A DNA stretch of 64,000 nt from positions 272,187 through 336,186 of the forward strand of contig JAHBWZ010000005.1 in the NCBI GenBank assembly GCA_019636755.1. The letters are read 5' to 3'. The notes under the pieces are model-generated. The model was not told the origin of the DNA and did not search any database. It was given only the letters and a program-made list of their open reading frames with translations. Shown here piece after piece: positions 35,364 through 44,031 of the stretch. Position 1 is the stretch's first letter. Every line of letters starts with the position of its first letter. The stretch comes from Phycisphaeraceae bacterium (GTDB lineage Bacteria; Planctomycetota; Phycisphaerae; Phycisphaerales; SM1A02). A program made the position numbers and the translations under genes.

Positions 35364-36692
35364 ATGAGAATCCTGCACGCATGCGGAATCGCTGTTCTTG
35401 TGATGTCGACCGCGGTGTCGACGGTCCGCGCGGCCACGCTGTATTTCACCGCCGTGCTGGAGGGCAGCCAGGAGGTTCCGCCGAACGGCTCCACGGCGAC
35501 CGGATCCGCGCTCGTCACGCTGAACACGGCGACGAACGCCCTCAACTGGCACATCGCGTGGAGCGGACTGTCCGCCACCGCGGCGCACTTCCACGGTCCG
35601 GCGACGCCCGGCGTCAACGCCGGCGTGCAGGTGAACATCGGGACAGCGAATCCGAACATCGGCAGCGCGTCGCTCTCCGCGGTGCAGGCGCAGCAGCTGA
35701 TCGACGGCCTGTGGTACATCAACGTGCACACGGCGGCCTTCCCCGGCGGCGAGATCCGCGGTCAGTGCAACGCGGCGCCGGCCGGCTTCGGATTCCGGAT
35801 CAACGAGATCCGGATCGACGAACCATCCACGGACAACAGCGAGTACTTCGAGATCCTCGGTCCGGCGAGTACACCGCTGACCGCCCTGCACTACCTCGTG
35901 ATCGGGGACGGATCGTCGGGACTGGCTTCCGGCGTCATCGAGGCCGTGGTCCCGCTCGGCGCGATGTCCACGGATGCCGGCGGCCTGGTCGCGGTCGCGG
36001 AGAGCACGATGGCGGTCCCGGGTGGTCCGAACATCGTCATCCTCCCCGGCACGAATCCGCTCAACTTCGAGAACAACGACAACGTCACGCACCTTCTGGT
36101 GTTCGGCTTTACCGGCACGGATGGACAGGACCTGGACCTGGATGACGACGGCGTCCTCGACGTGACGCCGTGGTCCGCCGTGCTGGATGCGGTGGGCATG
36201 GTCCTGCAGATGCCCCCCGTCTCGACCGAGTGGGCGTATGGTGCGTCCCTGGGCTTCGAGGACGTGGGCCCCGACGGCGTCTTCGTGCCGGGGCACATCT
36301 ATCGATGCGGGACGGCGGGGGCGTGGACCATCGGGCCGTTCGATCCGCTGACCGGTGACGACACGCCGGCGCTGGACAACCCGGACTGTGCCCCGGAGCC
36401 GACGGGCGCGTGCTGCCTGTCCGACGGTTCGTGCATGGAGGTCAGCGAGAACGACTGCGTGATCGGACTGGGCGGCTCGTACGTCGGCACCGGCGTCGCG
36501 TGCGCAGAGGCCGGCTGCGTGCCGGCGTGTCCCGCCGACTTCAACGGGTCCGGTGACGTCGAATTCGGCGACCTGCTCATCATGCTCTCGGTCTGGGGGC
36601 CCTGCCCCGGATGTGATGAGGATCTCGATGGCAGCGGCACGGTCGACTTCGCCGACCTGCTGATCCTGCTCTCGGTCTGGGGTCCGTGCTGA
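35364..36692 (+). CDS. Secreted CHRD-domain protein with C-terminal dockerin-like repeats
   Basis: A 442-residue protein: signal peptide (LHACGIAVLVMSTAVSTVRAA); a CHRD domain (LYFTAVLEGSQEVPPNGSTATGSA, then HFHGPATPGVNAGV and WYINVHTAAFPGGEIRGQ); a lamin-tail-like beta domain (FRINEIRIDEPSTDNSEYFEI onward); a Cys-rich stretch (TGACCLSDGSCMEV); and two dockerin-like repeats at the end (ADFNGSGDVEFGDLLIMLSV and DLDGSGTVDFADLLILLSVW). It is an extracellular or surface protein of unknown role; the CHRD fold is named after chordin but is widespread in bacteria. GGAG lies 9 nt before ATG 35364. Strong hairpins follow. Confidence 0.9.
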   Translation: MRILHACGIAVLVMSTAVSTVRAATLYFTAVLEGSQEVPPNGSTATGSALVTLNTATNALNWHIAWSGLSATAAHFHGPATPGVNAGVQVNIGTANPNIGSASLSAVQAQQLIDGLWYINVHTAAFPGGEIRGQCNAAPAGFGFRINEIRIDEPSTDNSEYFEILGPASTPLTALHYLVIGDGSSGLASGVIEAVVPLGAMSTDAGGLVAVAESTMAVPGGPNIVILPGTNPLNFENNDNVTHLLVFGFTGTDGQDLDLDDDGVLDVTPWSAVLDAVGMVLQMPPVSTEWAYGASLGFEDVGPDGVFVPGHIYRCGTAGAWTIGPFDPLTGDDTPALDNPDCAPEPTGACCLSDGSCMEVSENDCVIGLGGSYVGTGVACAEAGCVPACPADFNGSGDVEFGDLLIMLSVWGPCPGCDEDLDGSGTVDFADLLILLSVWGPC

Positions 36693-36814
36693 CCTGACGC
36701 AGGATCCGGCCCTTCTGCGCGTGCGCGTGCGCCCGCTCGCTCGCTGTTTCTTCGGGGACCACGGTCGGCGTTGCGGTTCCTGGATCCTGTGGATCTCCGT
36801 CCGGGTGCGCGAGC

Positions 36815-36842
36815 GCAGGGGGGGCTGAGGCCCCCCCTGCAA
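36815..36842. terminator. Hairpin in repeat unit 1
   Basis: GCAGGGGGGGC and GCCCCCCCTGC pair perfectly (11 bp) around a TGAG loop. It lies between two convergent genes and, being symmetrical, could terminate transcription from both sides, though no T-run follows. Confidence 0.55.
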
Positions 36843-37054
36843 CCCCCTTGCGCGCAGGTGGGTGGTGGTGTTCAGCCGGCGCGCGAGTGGTGGTGTCTGC
36901 GCGCATTGGGTGCACGGTCGCGCGCTGAGGATGTCCGGCGACGACGGCGCGTCCGGCGCCGTGCGTCCGTGCTCGCTCGCTCGATGATTCTCGAATGACC
37001 TGGGTTGACGCCAGGTCTCGATGATCATGCGGTCTTCCGTTTCAGTGCGCGAGC

Positions 37055-37079
37055 GCAGGGGGGCTGAGGCCCCCCTGCA
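37055..37079. terminator. Hairpin in repeat unit 2
   Basis: GCAGGGGGGC and GCCCCCCTGC pair perfectly (10 bp) around the same TGAG loop. Compared with unit 1, both the G-run and the C-run are shorter by one, so pairing is kept. It sits about 95 nt beyond the channel gene's stop. Confidence 0.55.
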
Positions 37080-37171
37080 ACCCCCTTGCGCGCAGGAGGG
37101 CGGCGGTGGTCAGCCGGCGCGCGAGTGGTGCGCTCTGCGCGCCTCAGGAGCGAAGGGGCGCTTCTGGCGTG

Positions 37172-40100
37172 CTACGCGCCGCCCGACGGGCCGCGCGGCA
37201 CGGGCTCCGCCGGCACGTCCGCCGGGATCGGCACGCCGCCGGGAAGCGTGCGGATGTGCAGGTCGCGCTGCGGGAAGGCGATCTCGATCCCCTTCTCGCG
37301 GAAGCGGCGCAGGATCGACCGGTGCATGTCGTGCCGCACCGCGACCAGCCGATCGATGGACGGCACGAAGACGCGCAGTTCGAAGTCCAGCGTGCTGTCG
37401 CCGAAGCGGCCGAAGACCACGCTCGGTCCGGGGTCGGTCATGACGTCGGGGTTCGCCCGCGCGACCTCGAGCAGCGTCTCCTCGACCAGCGTGGGATCGG
37501 ACCCGTAGGACGCGCCGACCGGGATGACGATCCTGAGCCGCGGATCGGAGAGCGTCCAGTTGATGATCTGGCCCGTGATGAACGACTTGTTGGGGACGAT
37601 CAGTTCCTTGCGGTCGAAGTCGAGGATGGTCGTCGCGCGCATCCGGATCTGCGCGACGGTGCCGGAGACGCCATTCACCGTCACGACATCGCCGACGCGG
37701 ATGGGCCTCTCGGCGAGGATGATCAGGCCCGAGATGAAATTCGCGAAGATCTCCTGGAGTCCGAACGCCAGTCCGAACGTGAGGGCCGCGGCCAGCCACT
37801 GGATGCTGTTCCACGTGATGCCGATGGCGTTGAACCCGACGGTGACGCCGAGGATCGTGAGGGCATAGCGCGTGATCGTCGTCAGCGCGTTCCGCGAACC
37901 CGCGTCCATCGGGAGGCGCTGCAGGAGGATCATCTCCATCAGGCCCGGGACGTTGCGGACCGCGGCGATGGTGGCGATCAGCACGAGGAGCGCCACACCC
38001 AGGTCGGCCAGCGAGATCGTCCGCGGCGTGCCGTCCGGTGCGGCGGCATCCGGCGCGCCGCCGGGTCCGGAGAGGCCCGGCACCATCGGCAGGCCGGTGC
38101 CCGGCGCCGACCGTGGCGGTGCATCGGCCGATCCCGCGCGCGGCCGGTCGGTCGTGTCCGTGGCCGGATCGACGGCGCCCGCGGCCGGCGTGCCGTTCGT
38201 CCCCGAGGGCCGGTGGAGCAGTCGCGTGAACGCCTGCGTGGCGGGCGACTCCATCGCGGGCCGGACGACCATGCGCGGATAGAGCTCGACCCGGTCGAGC
38301 ATCCGCAGCGCGGGCAGGACCGGGGCCCAGATCGTGTAGAGCACCACGATGATCGCCAGCACGGCCGACGTCCGGATGAGCTGACGGGTGCGCGCGTCCA
38401 GCGCGGGGATGTCGACGTCGTCCGCCGGCGTGACCGTCGGGACCTCGGTGTCCGGGGCGGGCGGCGCTGCGGCGGCGGCCGCCTCGCGGGCGCGACGGGC
38501 CGCTTCGATGGCCAGTCGGCGCCGTGCGAGCAGCAGCCAGCGCAGCAGCAGCGCGTGCGTGATGACGGCGAGGATGACCAGCCAGAGCGAGGCTTCGAAT
38601 CGGCGCTCGAGCTGGATCGCCGTGTAGGCGTACCCGGTCCAGGACGCGATGGCGAGCGCGATGGGAATGAGAATCGCGATCGGGTACCACAGGGAGCGCA
38701 GCCGGCCTGTCCAAGACGGTCCGGATCCGTGCAGCCAGTGACCGACGACCGCGCCGGATGGAAGCAGGATGCGCTGGATGCCGATCGCGAGGACGAGCAT
38801 CGCCCCGATGAACGCGATGCGGGCGAGATCGGCGGTGACGCCACCCGCCACGCCATCCGCGCCCGGCGCGCTCATGAGCGCCGCACCGGTGCCCAGCGGG
38901 AGGATGAGCATCACGAGCCAGCGCAGGTGATGCCGCAGCGCACGGATGCTCCCCACCGGCCATCCCAGGTGCGCCTCCGCCAGCCCGCCGCGGCGCAGCA
39001 CCTGGCGCAGGAACGAGAACGGAAGTACGATGACGGCACTGCGCAGGAGTGCATGCTCGGTCGCCGTCACCGGTCCCGGAACGGTCGCCGCCGCGCCGAG
39101 CAGGTATCCGGCCGCGGCCAGCAGCGCGGGAAGCGGCAGGGCGGCCACCACGGTCCATCCGAGCGCCGTGAACGTGTGCCGCATCGCGTCCGTGGACGGG
39201 GACTCGGCATGCTCTCCGGCGAGTCGGATGGCGCGGATCGCGCGCGGCCGAACGAGGACGAGTCCGGCGAGCAGGAGCATGCCCGCCAGGAGCGACAGCG
39301 GGCGCTCGCGCGGGACGGCAAGCAGGCGCCCGGCGCCCGCACGCCAGGCCGATGCATCCAGCAGCCACGCGCCGGCGTCCCCGATCGCCCGCCAGCCCGG
39401 AAGCGGCGCGCCGGAGGCGCTGCGGACCCAGAAGATGCGCTCCGCGATGAAGGCACGGAACGCCTGCGCGAGGTCCAGCAGTTCCTGCTCCACGACCTCC
39501 AGTTCAAGCAGGCGGTCATGGAGCAGGCGCAGGTCACCGATGGCCTGGTCCAGCACGGTGCGCCGCGATCCCAGCAGTTCGCGGAGGATGGGCTCCAGGT
39601 CAGCCGCCTGGCCGTCGTCGCCGATCTCGGCGCTGTACGCACGGACCTGCGATTCGATGTCGCCGGCCTGCGATCGCTCGTCCTCCAGGAGGATCAGGCG
39701 GTACTCGGCGTCGGCGATCTCGCGCCGCCGGGCCCGCAGGTCCCGGCGGATGAGCGACGGGTCGGGAACGAGTTCGTACTGTCGGATGAGCAGGAGGCCG
39801 GTGGCTTCATTCAGGCCGCTGACGCCGAGCCGCCGTTCGACCGAGCGTGCCTGTTCCTGGAGGCCCCGGTTCTGCGCCCGCACGGCGCGCAATCGGCGCT
39901 CGGCCTGGTCGAGGCGCGCTGCGAGGCCGGCATCGCCGGTCCGTTCCGCCGCGAGTCCGGCGATCGATCCGGCGAGTGCGCCCAGCACCGGGTGCTGCGC
40001 TGTCGCTTCGGCGCGGCGCTGGTCGGCCGCCGCCTGCGCCGCCTGCGCCTCCTGCTGCCGTCGCGCGGAGACGATCTCCTGGAGTCGGCCCTGGTGGATC

Positions 40101-40876
40101 TCCGCCGACTGCAGCCGCCGGAGCTGGCGATCGCGGCGCGCGGGGAGCAGGTCACGCCGCGCATCGAAACTGGCGATCTCGCTGTCGTTCGCGGTGATCT
40201 CCGCGCGGTACTGCGCCTGTCGTGCCAGCAGCACGACGGACTGCGCCCGCGCCGGTTCCTGCGCCGGGACCGCCGGTTCCGCGGTGAGCCGTGCATCGAG
40301 ATCGCTGAGCAGGCTGCGAAGCCGGGCGTTCTCGGCGGACAGGAACTGCCGCCGCTCGGCCCGACGGCCCGATTCACCCTGGAGTTCCTCCAGGCGCCGC
40401 CGGATCGCCTCCAGCTGCGCACCGGCCTGCTCCAGTTCGAGTTCCAGCGTGCCGAGCGGTGTGGCCGCCTCGTCCGGCACCGCCTGCGGCACGGCCGGCT
40501 GCGCGAGTTCGGCGCGGATCTCGGCGAGCAGGGCCGGCGCCTCGTCGGCCAGCCGGCGGGCCTCCTGTCCGCGCGCGGTCGCCTCCTCGGTCCGGCGCAC
40601 CAGGTCCAGCGCTTCACGGTAGAGTCGGGCGGACGCGGCGCGCGTCGCATCGTCGAGGGAGGCATCCGCCTCGACCTGCGCGATCCTGGCATCGATCCAC
40701 GCGGGCGTGAGTTCGATCCGTCGTCCATCCGCGGCGGCGACGGCGGCGCGGGGGGCGTCCGCGGCGTCCTGTCCGGGCACAGCGCCGGTCGGTCCAGCCG
40801 GCAGAAGCAGTGTGCCCAGAATGAGGAAGAAGTGTGCCGGGGTGAAGCGCGGCCGGAGGCCGACGGTCGTGCGCAT
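37172..40876 (-). CDS. Large MscS-family mechanosensitive channel (MscK-like)
   Basis: About 1234 residues: signal peptide (FFLILGTLLLPAGPTGAV), a periplasmic region of some 500 residues that is mostly coiled coil (for example LELELEQAGAQLEAIRRRLE), several membrane helices with a disordered Pro/Gly-rich loop around GTGLPMVPGLSG, then the MscS core. The core has the pore helix AAALTFGLAFGLQEIFANFI, RPIRVGDVVTVNGVSGTVAQ (beta domain) and the alpha/beta part ending EIAFPQRDLHIRTLPGG. The design matches MscK/MscM-type channels, which release solutes on osmotic downshock. ATG 40876 has GGAGA upstream; the frame extends to 41149 without support. Confidence 0.94.
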   Translation of the reverse strand: MRTTVGLRPRFTPAHFFLILGTLLLPAGPTGAVPGQDAADAPRAAVAAADGRRIELTPAWIDARIAQVEADASLDDATRAASARLYREALDLVRRTEEATARGQEARRLADEAPALLAEIRAELAQPAVPQAVPDEAATPLGTLELELEQAGAQLEAIRRRLEELQGESGRRAERRQFLSAENARLRSLLSDLDARLTAEPAVPAQEPARAQSVVLLARQAQYRAEITANDSEIASFDARRDLLPARRDRQLRRLQSAEIHQGRLQEIVSARRQQEAQAAQAAADQRRAEATAQHPVLGALAGSIAGLAAERTGDAGLAARLDQAERRLRAVRAQNRGLQEQARSVERRLGVSGLNEATGLLLIRQYELVPDPSLIRRDLRARRREIADAEYRLILLEDERSQAGDIESQVRAYSAEIGDDGQAADLEPILRELLGSRRTVLDQAIGDLRLLHDRLLELEVVEQELLDLAQAFRAFIAERIFWVRSASGAPLPGWRAIGDAGAWLLDASAWRAGAGRLLAVPRERPLSLLAGMLLLAGLVLVRPRAIRAIRLAGEHAESPSTDAMRHTFTALGWTVVAALPLPALLAAAGYLLGAAATVPGPVTATEHALLRSAVIVLPFSFLRQVLRRGGLAEAHLGWPVGSIRALRHHLRWLVMLILPLGTGAALMSAPGADGVAGGVTADLARIAFIGAMLVLAIGIQRILLPSGAVVGHWLHGSGPSWTGRLRSLWYPIAILIPIALAIASWTGYAYTAIQLERRFEASLWLVILAVITHALLLRWLLLARRRLAIEAARRAREAAAAAAPPAPDTEVPTVTPADDVDIPALDARTRQLIRTSAVLAIIVVLYTIWAPVLPALRMLDRVELYPRMVVRPAMESPATQAFTRLLHRPSGTNGTPAAGAVDPATDTTDRPRAGSADAPPRSAPGTGLPMVPGLSGPGGAPDAAAPDGTPRTISLADLGVALLVLIATIAAVRNVPGLMEMILLQRLPMDAGSRNALTTITRYALTILGVTVGFNAIGITWNSIQWLAAALTFGLAFGLQEIFANFISGLIILAERPIRVGDVVTVNGVSGTVAQIRMRATTILDFDRKELIVPNKSFITGQIINWTLSDPRLRIVIPVGASYGSDPTLVEETLLEVARANPDVMTDPGPSVVFGRFGDSTLDFELRVFVPSIDRLVAVRHDMHRSILRRFREKGIEIAFPQRDLHIRTLPGGVPIPADVPAEPVPRGPSGGA

Positions 40877-40971
40877 CGAGCGGGTCTCCGGTTGCCGGAC
40901 CCGGGCGACCGCGATCGCGGCCGGTCGCACCCGGGGGGCGTGTGGGTCACACGCCTCGGAAGCAGGCGGCC

Positions 40972-40977
40972 ATGGTA
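40972..40977 (-). promoter_or_regulatory. Possible -10 element of the channel gene
   Basis: Minus-strand TACCAT about 95 nt before ATG 40876. The divergent pheS promoter lies 55 nt away. Confidence 0.3.
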
Positions 40978-41031
40978 GCCGGATCGACTGGCGCGGGGCA
41001 TGGCCGCCGGTGCGCCGGATGCAGGGTGCGG

Positions 41032-41037
41032 TACACT
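41032..41037 (+). promoter_or_regulatory. -10-like hexamer 6 nt before pheS
   Basis: GCGGTACACTGCGCGC places TACACT 6 nt before ATG 41044, so transcription would start at the start codon. No ribosome-binding site is present. Confidence 0.45.
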
Positions 41038-41043
41038 GCGCGC

Positions 41044-42057
41044 ATGGTCGCGGAACCGGACGCACTGTTGAAGGAGGCGCTGGATGCGCTCGCGTCGGCG
41101 GATGATCCCGCGGCCCTGGAGCAGTGGCGGATCGCCTGGATCGGAACACGCGGGCGGATGCGGACCGTCATGGCGCAGCTCCGTGACGTGCCCGCGGCGG
41201 AGCGCCCCGCGGTCGGACAGCGACTGAACGCGCTCCGGGAGCGGATCGAGCAGGCGTTCGCCGACCGGGCGGGCGCGCTGGCGCAGGAGGGCACCGCGCG
41301 GGCCGCATCGTCGGGCCGTGGACGGATCGCGTCGACGATCGATCCCACCGAACCCGGCATCCCGGTCGGGCTCGGACGGCGCCATGTGCTGAGCCGGACG
41401 ATCGACGAGATCGTGGAGGTCTTCGGGCGGATGGGATTCTCCGTCGCGGAGGGACCGGAGGTCGAAGACGAGTGGCACAACTTCACCGCGCTGAACATTC
41501 CGCCCGACCATCCCGCGCGCGATGCCACCGACAATTTCTACATGGGCGGCTCCCGCCTGCTCCGGACGCAGACCTCGACGGTCCAGATCCGGACGATGGA
41601 GCGCATGCCGCCGCCGCTGCGGATCATCGCCGTCGGCCGGGTCTACCGGCCCGATACGCACGACGCGACGCACTACAGCATGTTCCACCAGGTGGAGGGC
41701 CTGTACGTGGACCGGGCGGTGTCCATGGTCGATCTCAAGACCGTGCTGTTCCAGTTCGCCCGCGCGTACTTCGGACCCGATGCCCAGGTCCGGATCCGGC
41801 CGAGCTTCTTCCCGTTCACCGAGCCGTCCGCGGAAGTGGACATGCTGATGTCCATCCGCGGAACGCCGACGTGGGTGGAACTCGGCGGCTGCGGCATGGT
41901 CGATCCGAACGTCTTCCGCGCGGTGGGCATCGACCCGGAGGCATGGACGGGATTCGCGTTCGGGCTGGGCATCGAGCGCATCGCCATGCGCCGCTACGGC
42001 ATCCCGGACATCCGGTTGCTCTTCGAGAATGACCTGCGGTTTCTCCGGCAGTTCTGA
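41044..42057 (+). CDS. pheS: Phenylalanyl-tRNA synthetase alpha subunit
   Basis: A 337-residue class II synthetase subunit: N-terminal coiled coil (about 1-85), motif 1 region HVLSRTIDEIVEVFGRMGF with AEGPEVEDEWHNFTALNIP, motif 2 RVYRPDTHDATHYSMFHQVEG, the Phe-binding FFPFTEPSAEVDM, and motif 3 GFAFGLGIERIAMRRYG. It charges tRNA-Phe with phenylalanine together with PheT. Unusually, no pheT follows; a membrane protein and tyrS do. ATG 41044 is close to the N-terminal helix and just after a -10-like hexamer. Confidence 0.97.
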   Translation: MVAEPDALLKEALDALASADDPAALEQWRIAWIGTRGRMRTVMAQLRDVPAAERPAVGQRLNALRERIEQAFADRAGALAQEGTARAASSGRGRIASTIDPTEPGIPVGLGRRHVLSRTIDEIVEVFGRMGFSVAEGPEVEDEWHNFTALNIPPDHPARDATDNFYMGGSRLLRTQTSTVQIRTMERMPPPLRIIAVGRVYRPDTHDATHYSMFHQVEGLYVDRAVSMVDLKTVLFQFARAYFGPDAQVRIRPSFFPFTEPSAEVDMLMSIRGTPTWVELGGCGMVDPNVFRAVGIDPEAWTGFAFGLGIERIAMRRYGIPDIRLLFENDLRFLRQF

Positions 42058-42074
42058 ACCGCGCACTCCGCCGC

Positions 42075-42707
42075 ATGATCGACGCTTCATTCACGCCACC
42101 GGTCCCGCCGATGCAGCCGCCGCCGCCGTCGCCGCGCGGGATGTCGCCAGGACTGATGGTGCTCGCGGTGCTCGGCATCGTCTTCGGGATCCTCGGGCTC
42201 TGCTGCACCGTGCTCAGCGGCATCTTCATGGCGTTCGCAACGGCGGTCGAAGGTCCGCTGGGCGAGATGCTGCGCTCCTCGATGGTGCCGGACCACGCGA
42301 CCTGGCTCACGGCATGGTCGGTCGCGCTGCTGCTTCTGGAACTGGTCCTCTCGATCCTGCTTCTCGTGGCGGGCGTGCTGCTGATGCGCCGCCATCGTCG
42401 CGCCCGGACCACCTGGATCGTGTGGGCAGTCCCGCGGATCATCGTGGGCGCGGCGGGGGGCCTGATGCAGGGCGTGATCATGGTCATGCAGGGCTCGTCG
42501 CCCTCGGCCACGGGCATGCCGACCGGCGGGGTCCTGTATGCCATGGCGATCGGCGCGGGACTGCTGACCGTCCTGTGGAATCTGTGGCTGCCGGTCTTCG
42601 CACTCATCTGGCTGCGCCGGCCCGCGGTCCGCGCGGAGATGTCCGCCTGGGCGCCTTGCGGGCGCGGGGTGGCTCACGGCGCCCCGATGGAGACCCATGA
42701 GCGATAA
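42075..42707 (+). CDS. Membrane protein with four helices, unknown function
   Basis: 210 residues: a Pro-rich cytoplasmic start (PPVPPMQPPPPSPRG), then four hydrophobic segments (LMVLAVLGIVFGILGLCCTV, AWSVALLLLELVLSILLLVAG, a weaker one around IIVGAAGGLMQGVIMVM, and MAIGAGLLTVLWNLWLPVFAL). The layout recalls DUF4064-like small planctomycete membrane proteins, but I do not recognise a family. It starts 17 nt after pheS and overlaps the tyrS start by 11 nt, so it is co-transcribed with both. Confidence 0.8.
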   Translation: MIDASFTPPVPPMQPPPPSPRGMSPGLMVLAVLGIVFGILGLCCTVLSGIFMAFATAVEGPLGEMLRSSMVPDHATWLTAWSVALLLLELVLSILLLVAGVLLMRRHRRARTTWIVWAVPRIIVGAAGGLMQGVIMVMQGSSPSATGMPTGGVLYAMAIGAGLLTVLWNLWLPVFALIWLRRPAVRAEMSAWAPCGRGVAHGAPMETHER

Positions 42708-44031
42708 CAGCGTCGACTTCCTGGGCGAACTCGCCTGGCGCGGACTGCTGCATCAGACCAGCGGGGACGACGCCGTCGCCCGGCATCTCGCGGGTGCCCC
42801 GCGCATCGGGTACTGCGGGTTCGATCCGACCGCATCGAGCCTGACGATCGGGAACTTCATCCCGATCAGGATGCTCATGCAATGGCAGCGGTGCGGACAC
42901 ACGCCGATCGTCCTCATGGGCGGCGGAACCGGGCTGATCGGCGATCCGTCCGGCAAGGATGCGGAGCGATCACTCCGGACGCCGGACGAGGTCCGGGCGA
43001 ACGTCGCGCGCCAGCGCGGGATCTTCGAGCGGTTCCTGGATTTCGACCCGGCACGCCCTAACGCGGCGCGGATGGTGAACAACCTGGACTGGCTCGGTCA
43101 GCTCGGATACCTGGAAGTGCTGCGCGACGTGGGGAAGCACTTCTCCATCAATGCCATGATCCAGCGCGATTCCGTGAAGCGGCGGCTGGAGCACCGGGAG
43201 CAGGGGATCTCCTACACGGAGTTCTCCTACATGATTCTCCAGGCCTATGACTTCCTGCACCTGCATCGCGAGGCGGGATGCACCGTGCAGCTCGCGGGCT
43301 CGGACCAGTACGGCAACATCCTCTCCGGCATCGATCTCATTCACCGCGCCCATCACCGTGGTGAGCACGGCGATCCGCTGGCGTTCGGTGTGACGGCGCC
43401 GCTGGTGACCGGCGCGGACGGGAAGAAGATCGGCAAGACGGAGCGCGGCGCCGTCTGGCTCACCGCGGATCACACCAGTCCGTACCGGTTTCACCAGTAC
43501 TGGATCCAGGTGGAGGACCGCGATGTCGGGGCGTTCCTCCGCTGGTTCACCTTCGTGCCGCGCGAGGAGATCGAGGATCTTCTCGCCCGCCACGGCGCCG
43601 CGCCGCACGAACGCCTGGCGCAGCGCCGCCTGGCGGACGAGATGACGCGACTCGTCCACGGCGAGTCCGAGCGGGCCCGCGCCGTGCTTGCGGCGGAGGC
43701 GCTCTTTTCCGGCGAGGTGCGCGGGCTGGATGCACGGACGCTGGAGGAGATCGCCGAGGAGGTCCCCGGATCGGATCACGAGCGGAGCCTGCTGGACGGT
43801 GAGGGCGTGCCGCTGGCCGACGTGCTCGCGTCGACGACGCTGGCGTCGTCGAAGCGCGAGGCGCGGGAGTTCATCGCGAACGGTGCGGTGCAGGTGAACG
43901 GCGACCGCGCGGAGGAGGGACGGCGCCTGGTGGCGGGGGATCTCCTGCACGGCCGGTTCATCCTGCTGCGACGCGGCCGGCGATCCTGGCACGCGACGCG
44001 CTGGGACGGCGCGCGGAGTGCACAGGCATGA
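42697..44031 (+). CDS. tyrS: Tyrosyl-tRNA synthetase
   Basis: A 444-residue class I synthetase. The HIGH-like box is SSLTIGNFIP (50-53 TIGN), Tyr-binding residues lie in GFDPTASS and SYMILQAYDFLHL, GSDQYGNI is intact, and the KMSKS-like loop is KKIGKTE (near 243-249). A C-terminal S4 RNA-binding domain follows (LASSKREAREFIANGAVQVNG). It charges tRNA-Tyr. The start overlaps the preceding membrane-protein gene, and the arginase ATG overlaps its stop. Confidence 0.97.
   Translation: MSDNSVDFLGELAWRGLLHQTSGDDAVARHLAGAPRIGYCGFDPTASSLTIGNFIPIRMLMQWQRCGHTPIVLMGGGTGLIGDPSGKDAERSLRTPDEVRANVARQRGIFERFLDFDPARPNAARMVNNLDWLGQLGYLEVLRDVGKHFSINAMIQRDSVKRRLEHREQGISYTEFSYMILQAYDFLHLHREAGCTVQLAGSDQYGNILSGIDLIHRAHHRGEHGDPLAFGVTAPLVTGADGKKIGKTERGAVWLTADHTSPYRFHQYWIQVEDRDVGAFLRWFTFVPREEIEDLLARHGAAPHERLAQRRLADEMTRLVHGESERARAVLAAEALFSGEVRGLDARTLEEIAEEVPGSDHERSLLDGEGVPLADVLASTTLASSKREAREFIANGAVQVNGDRAEEGRRLVAGDLLHGRFILLRRGRRSWHATRWDGARSAQA

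Larger units (their letters stand above)
36721..37200. repeat. Two 240-bp tandem repeat units with conserved hairpins
   Basis: Unit 1 starts near 36721 and unit 2 near 36961; the same landmarks recur exactly 240 nt apart. These are GCTCGCTCG (36735 and 36975), GTGCGCGAGCGCAGGG (36806 and 37046) and CAGCCGGCGCGCGAGTGGTG (about 36873 and 37111). The central 100 bp are nearly identical; the rest has diverged. Each unit contains a perfect GC hairpin. The second copy runs into the 3' end of the convergent mechanosensitive-channel gene. Confidence 0.85.

Noticed and set aside
36771..37100. Short open frames within the 240-bp repeats
   Set aside because: Both copies are open only because of the GC-rich repeat; the predicted peptides do not match a family and run through the hairpins.
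36721..37200. CRISPR-like array
   Set aside because: There are only two units, 240 bp long, with no short spacers and no cas genes; it is a tandem duplication with hairpins.
37106..40978. A 1290-codon plus-strand frame over the mechanosensitive channel gene
   Set aside because: Same reason: the MscS signatures are on the minus strand, and this frame is a composition shadow.
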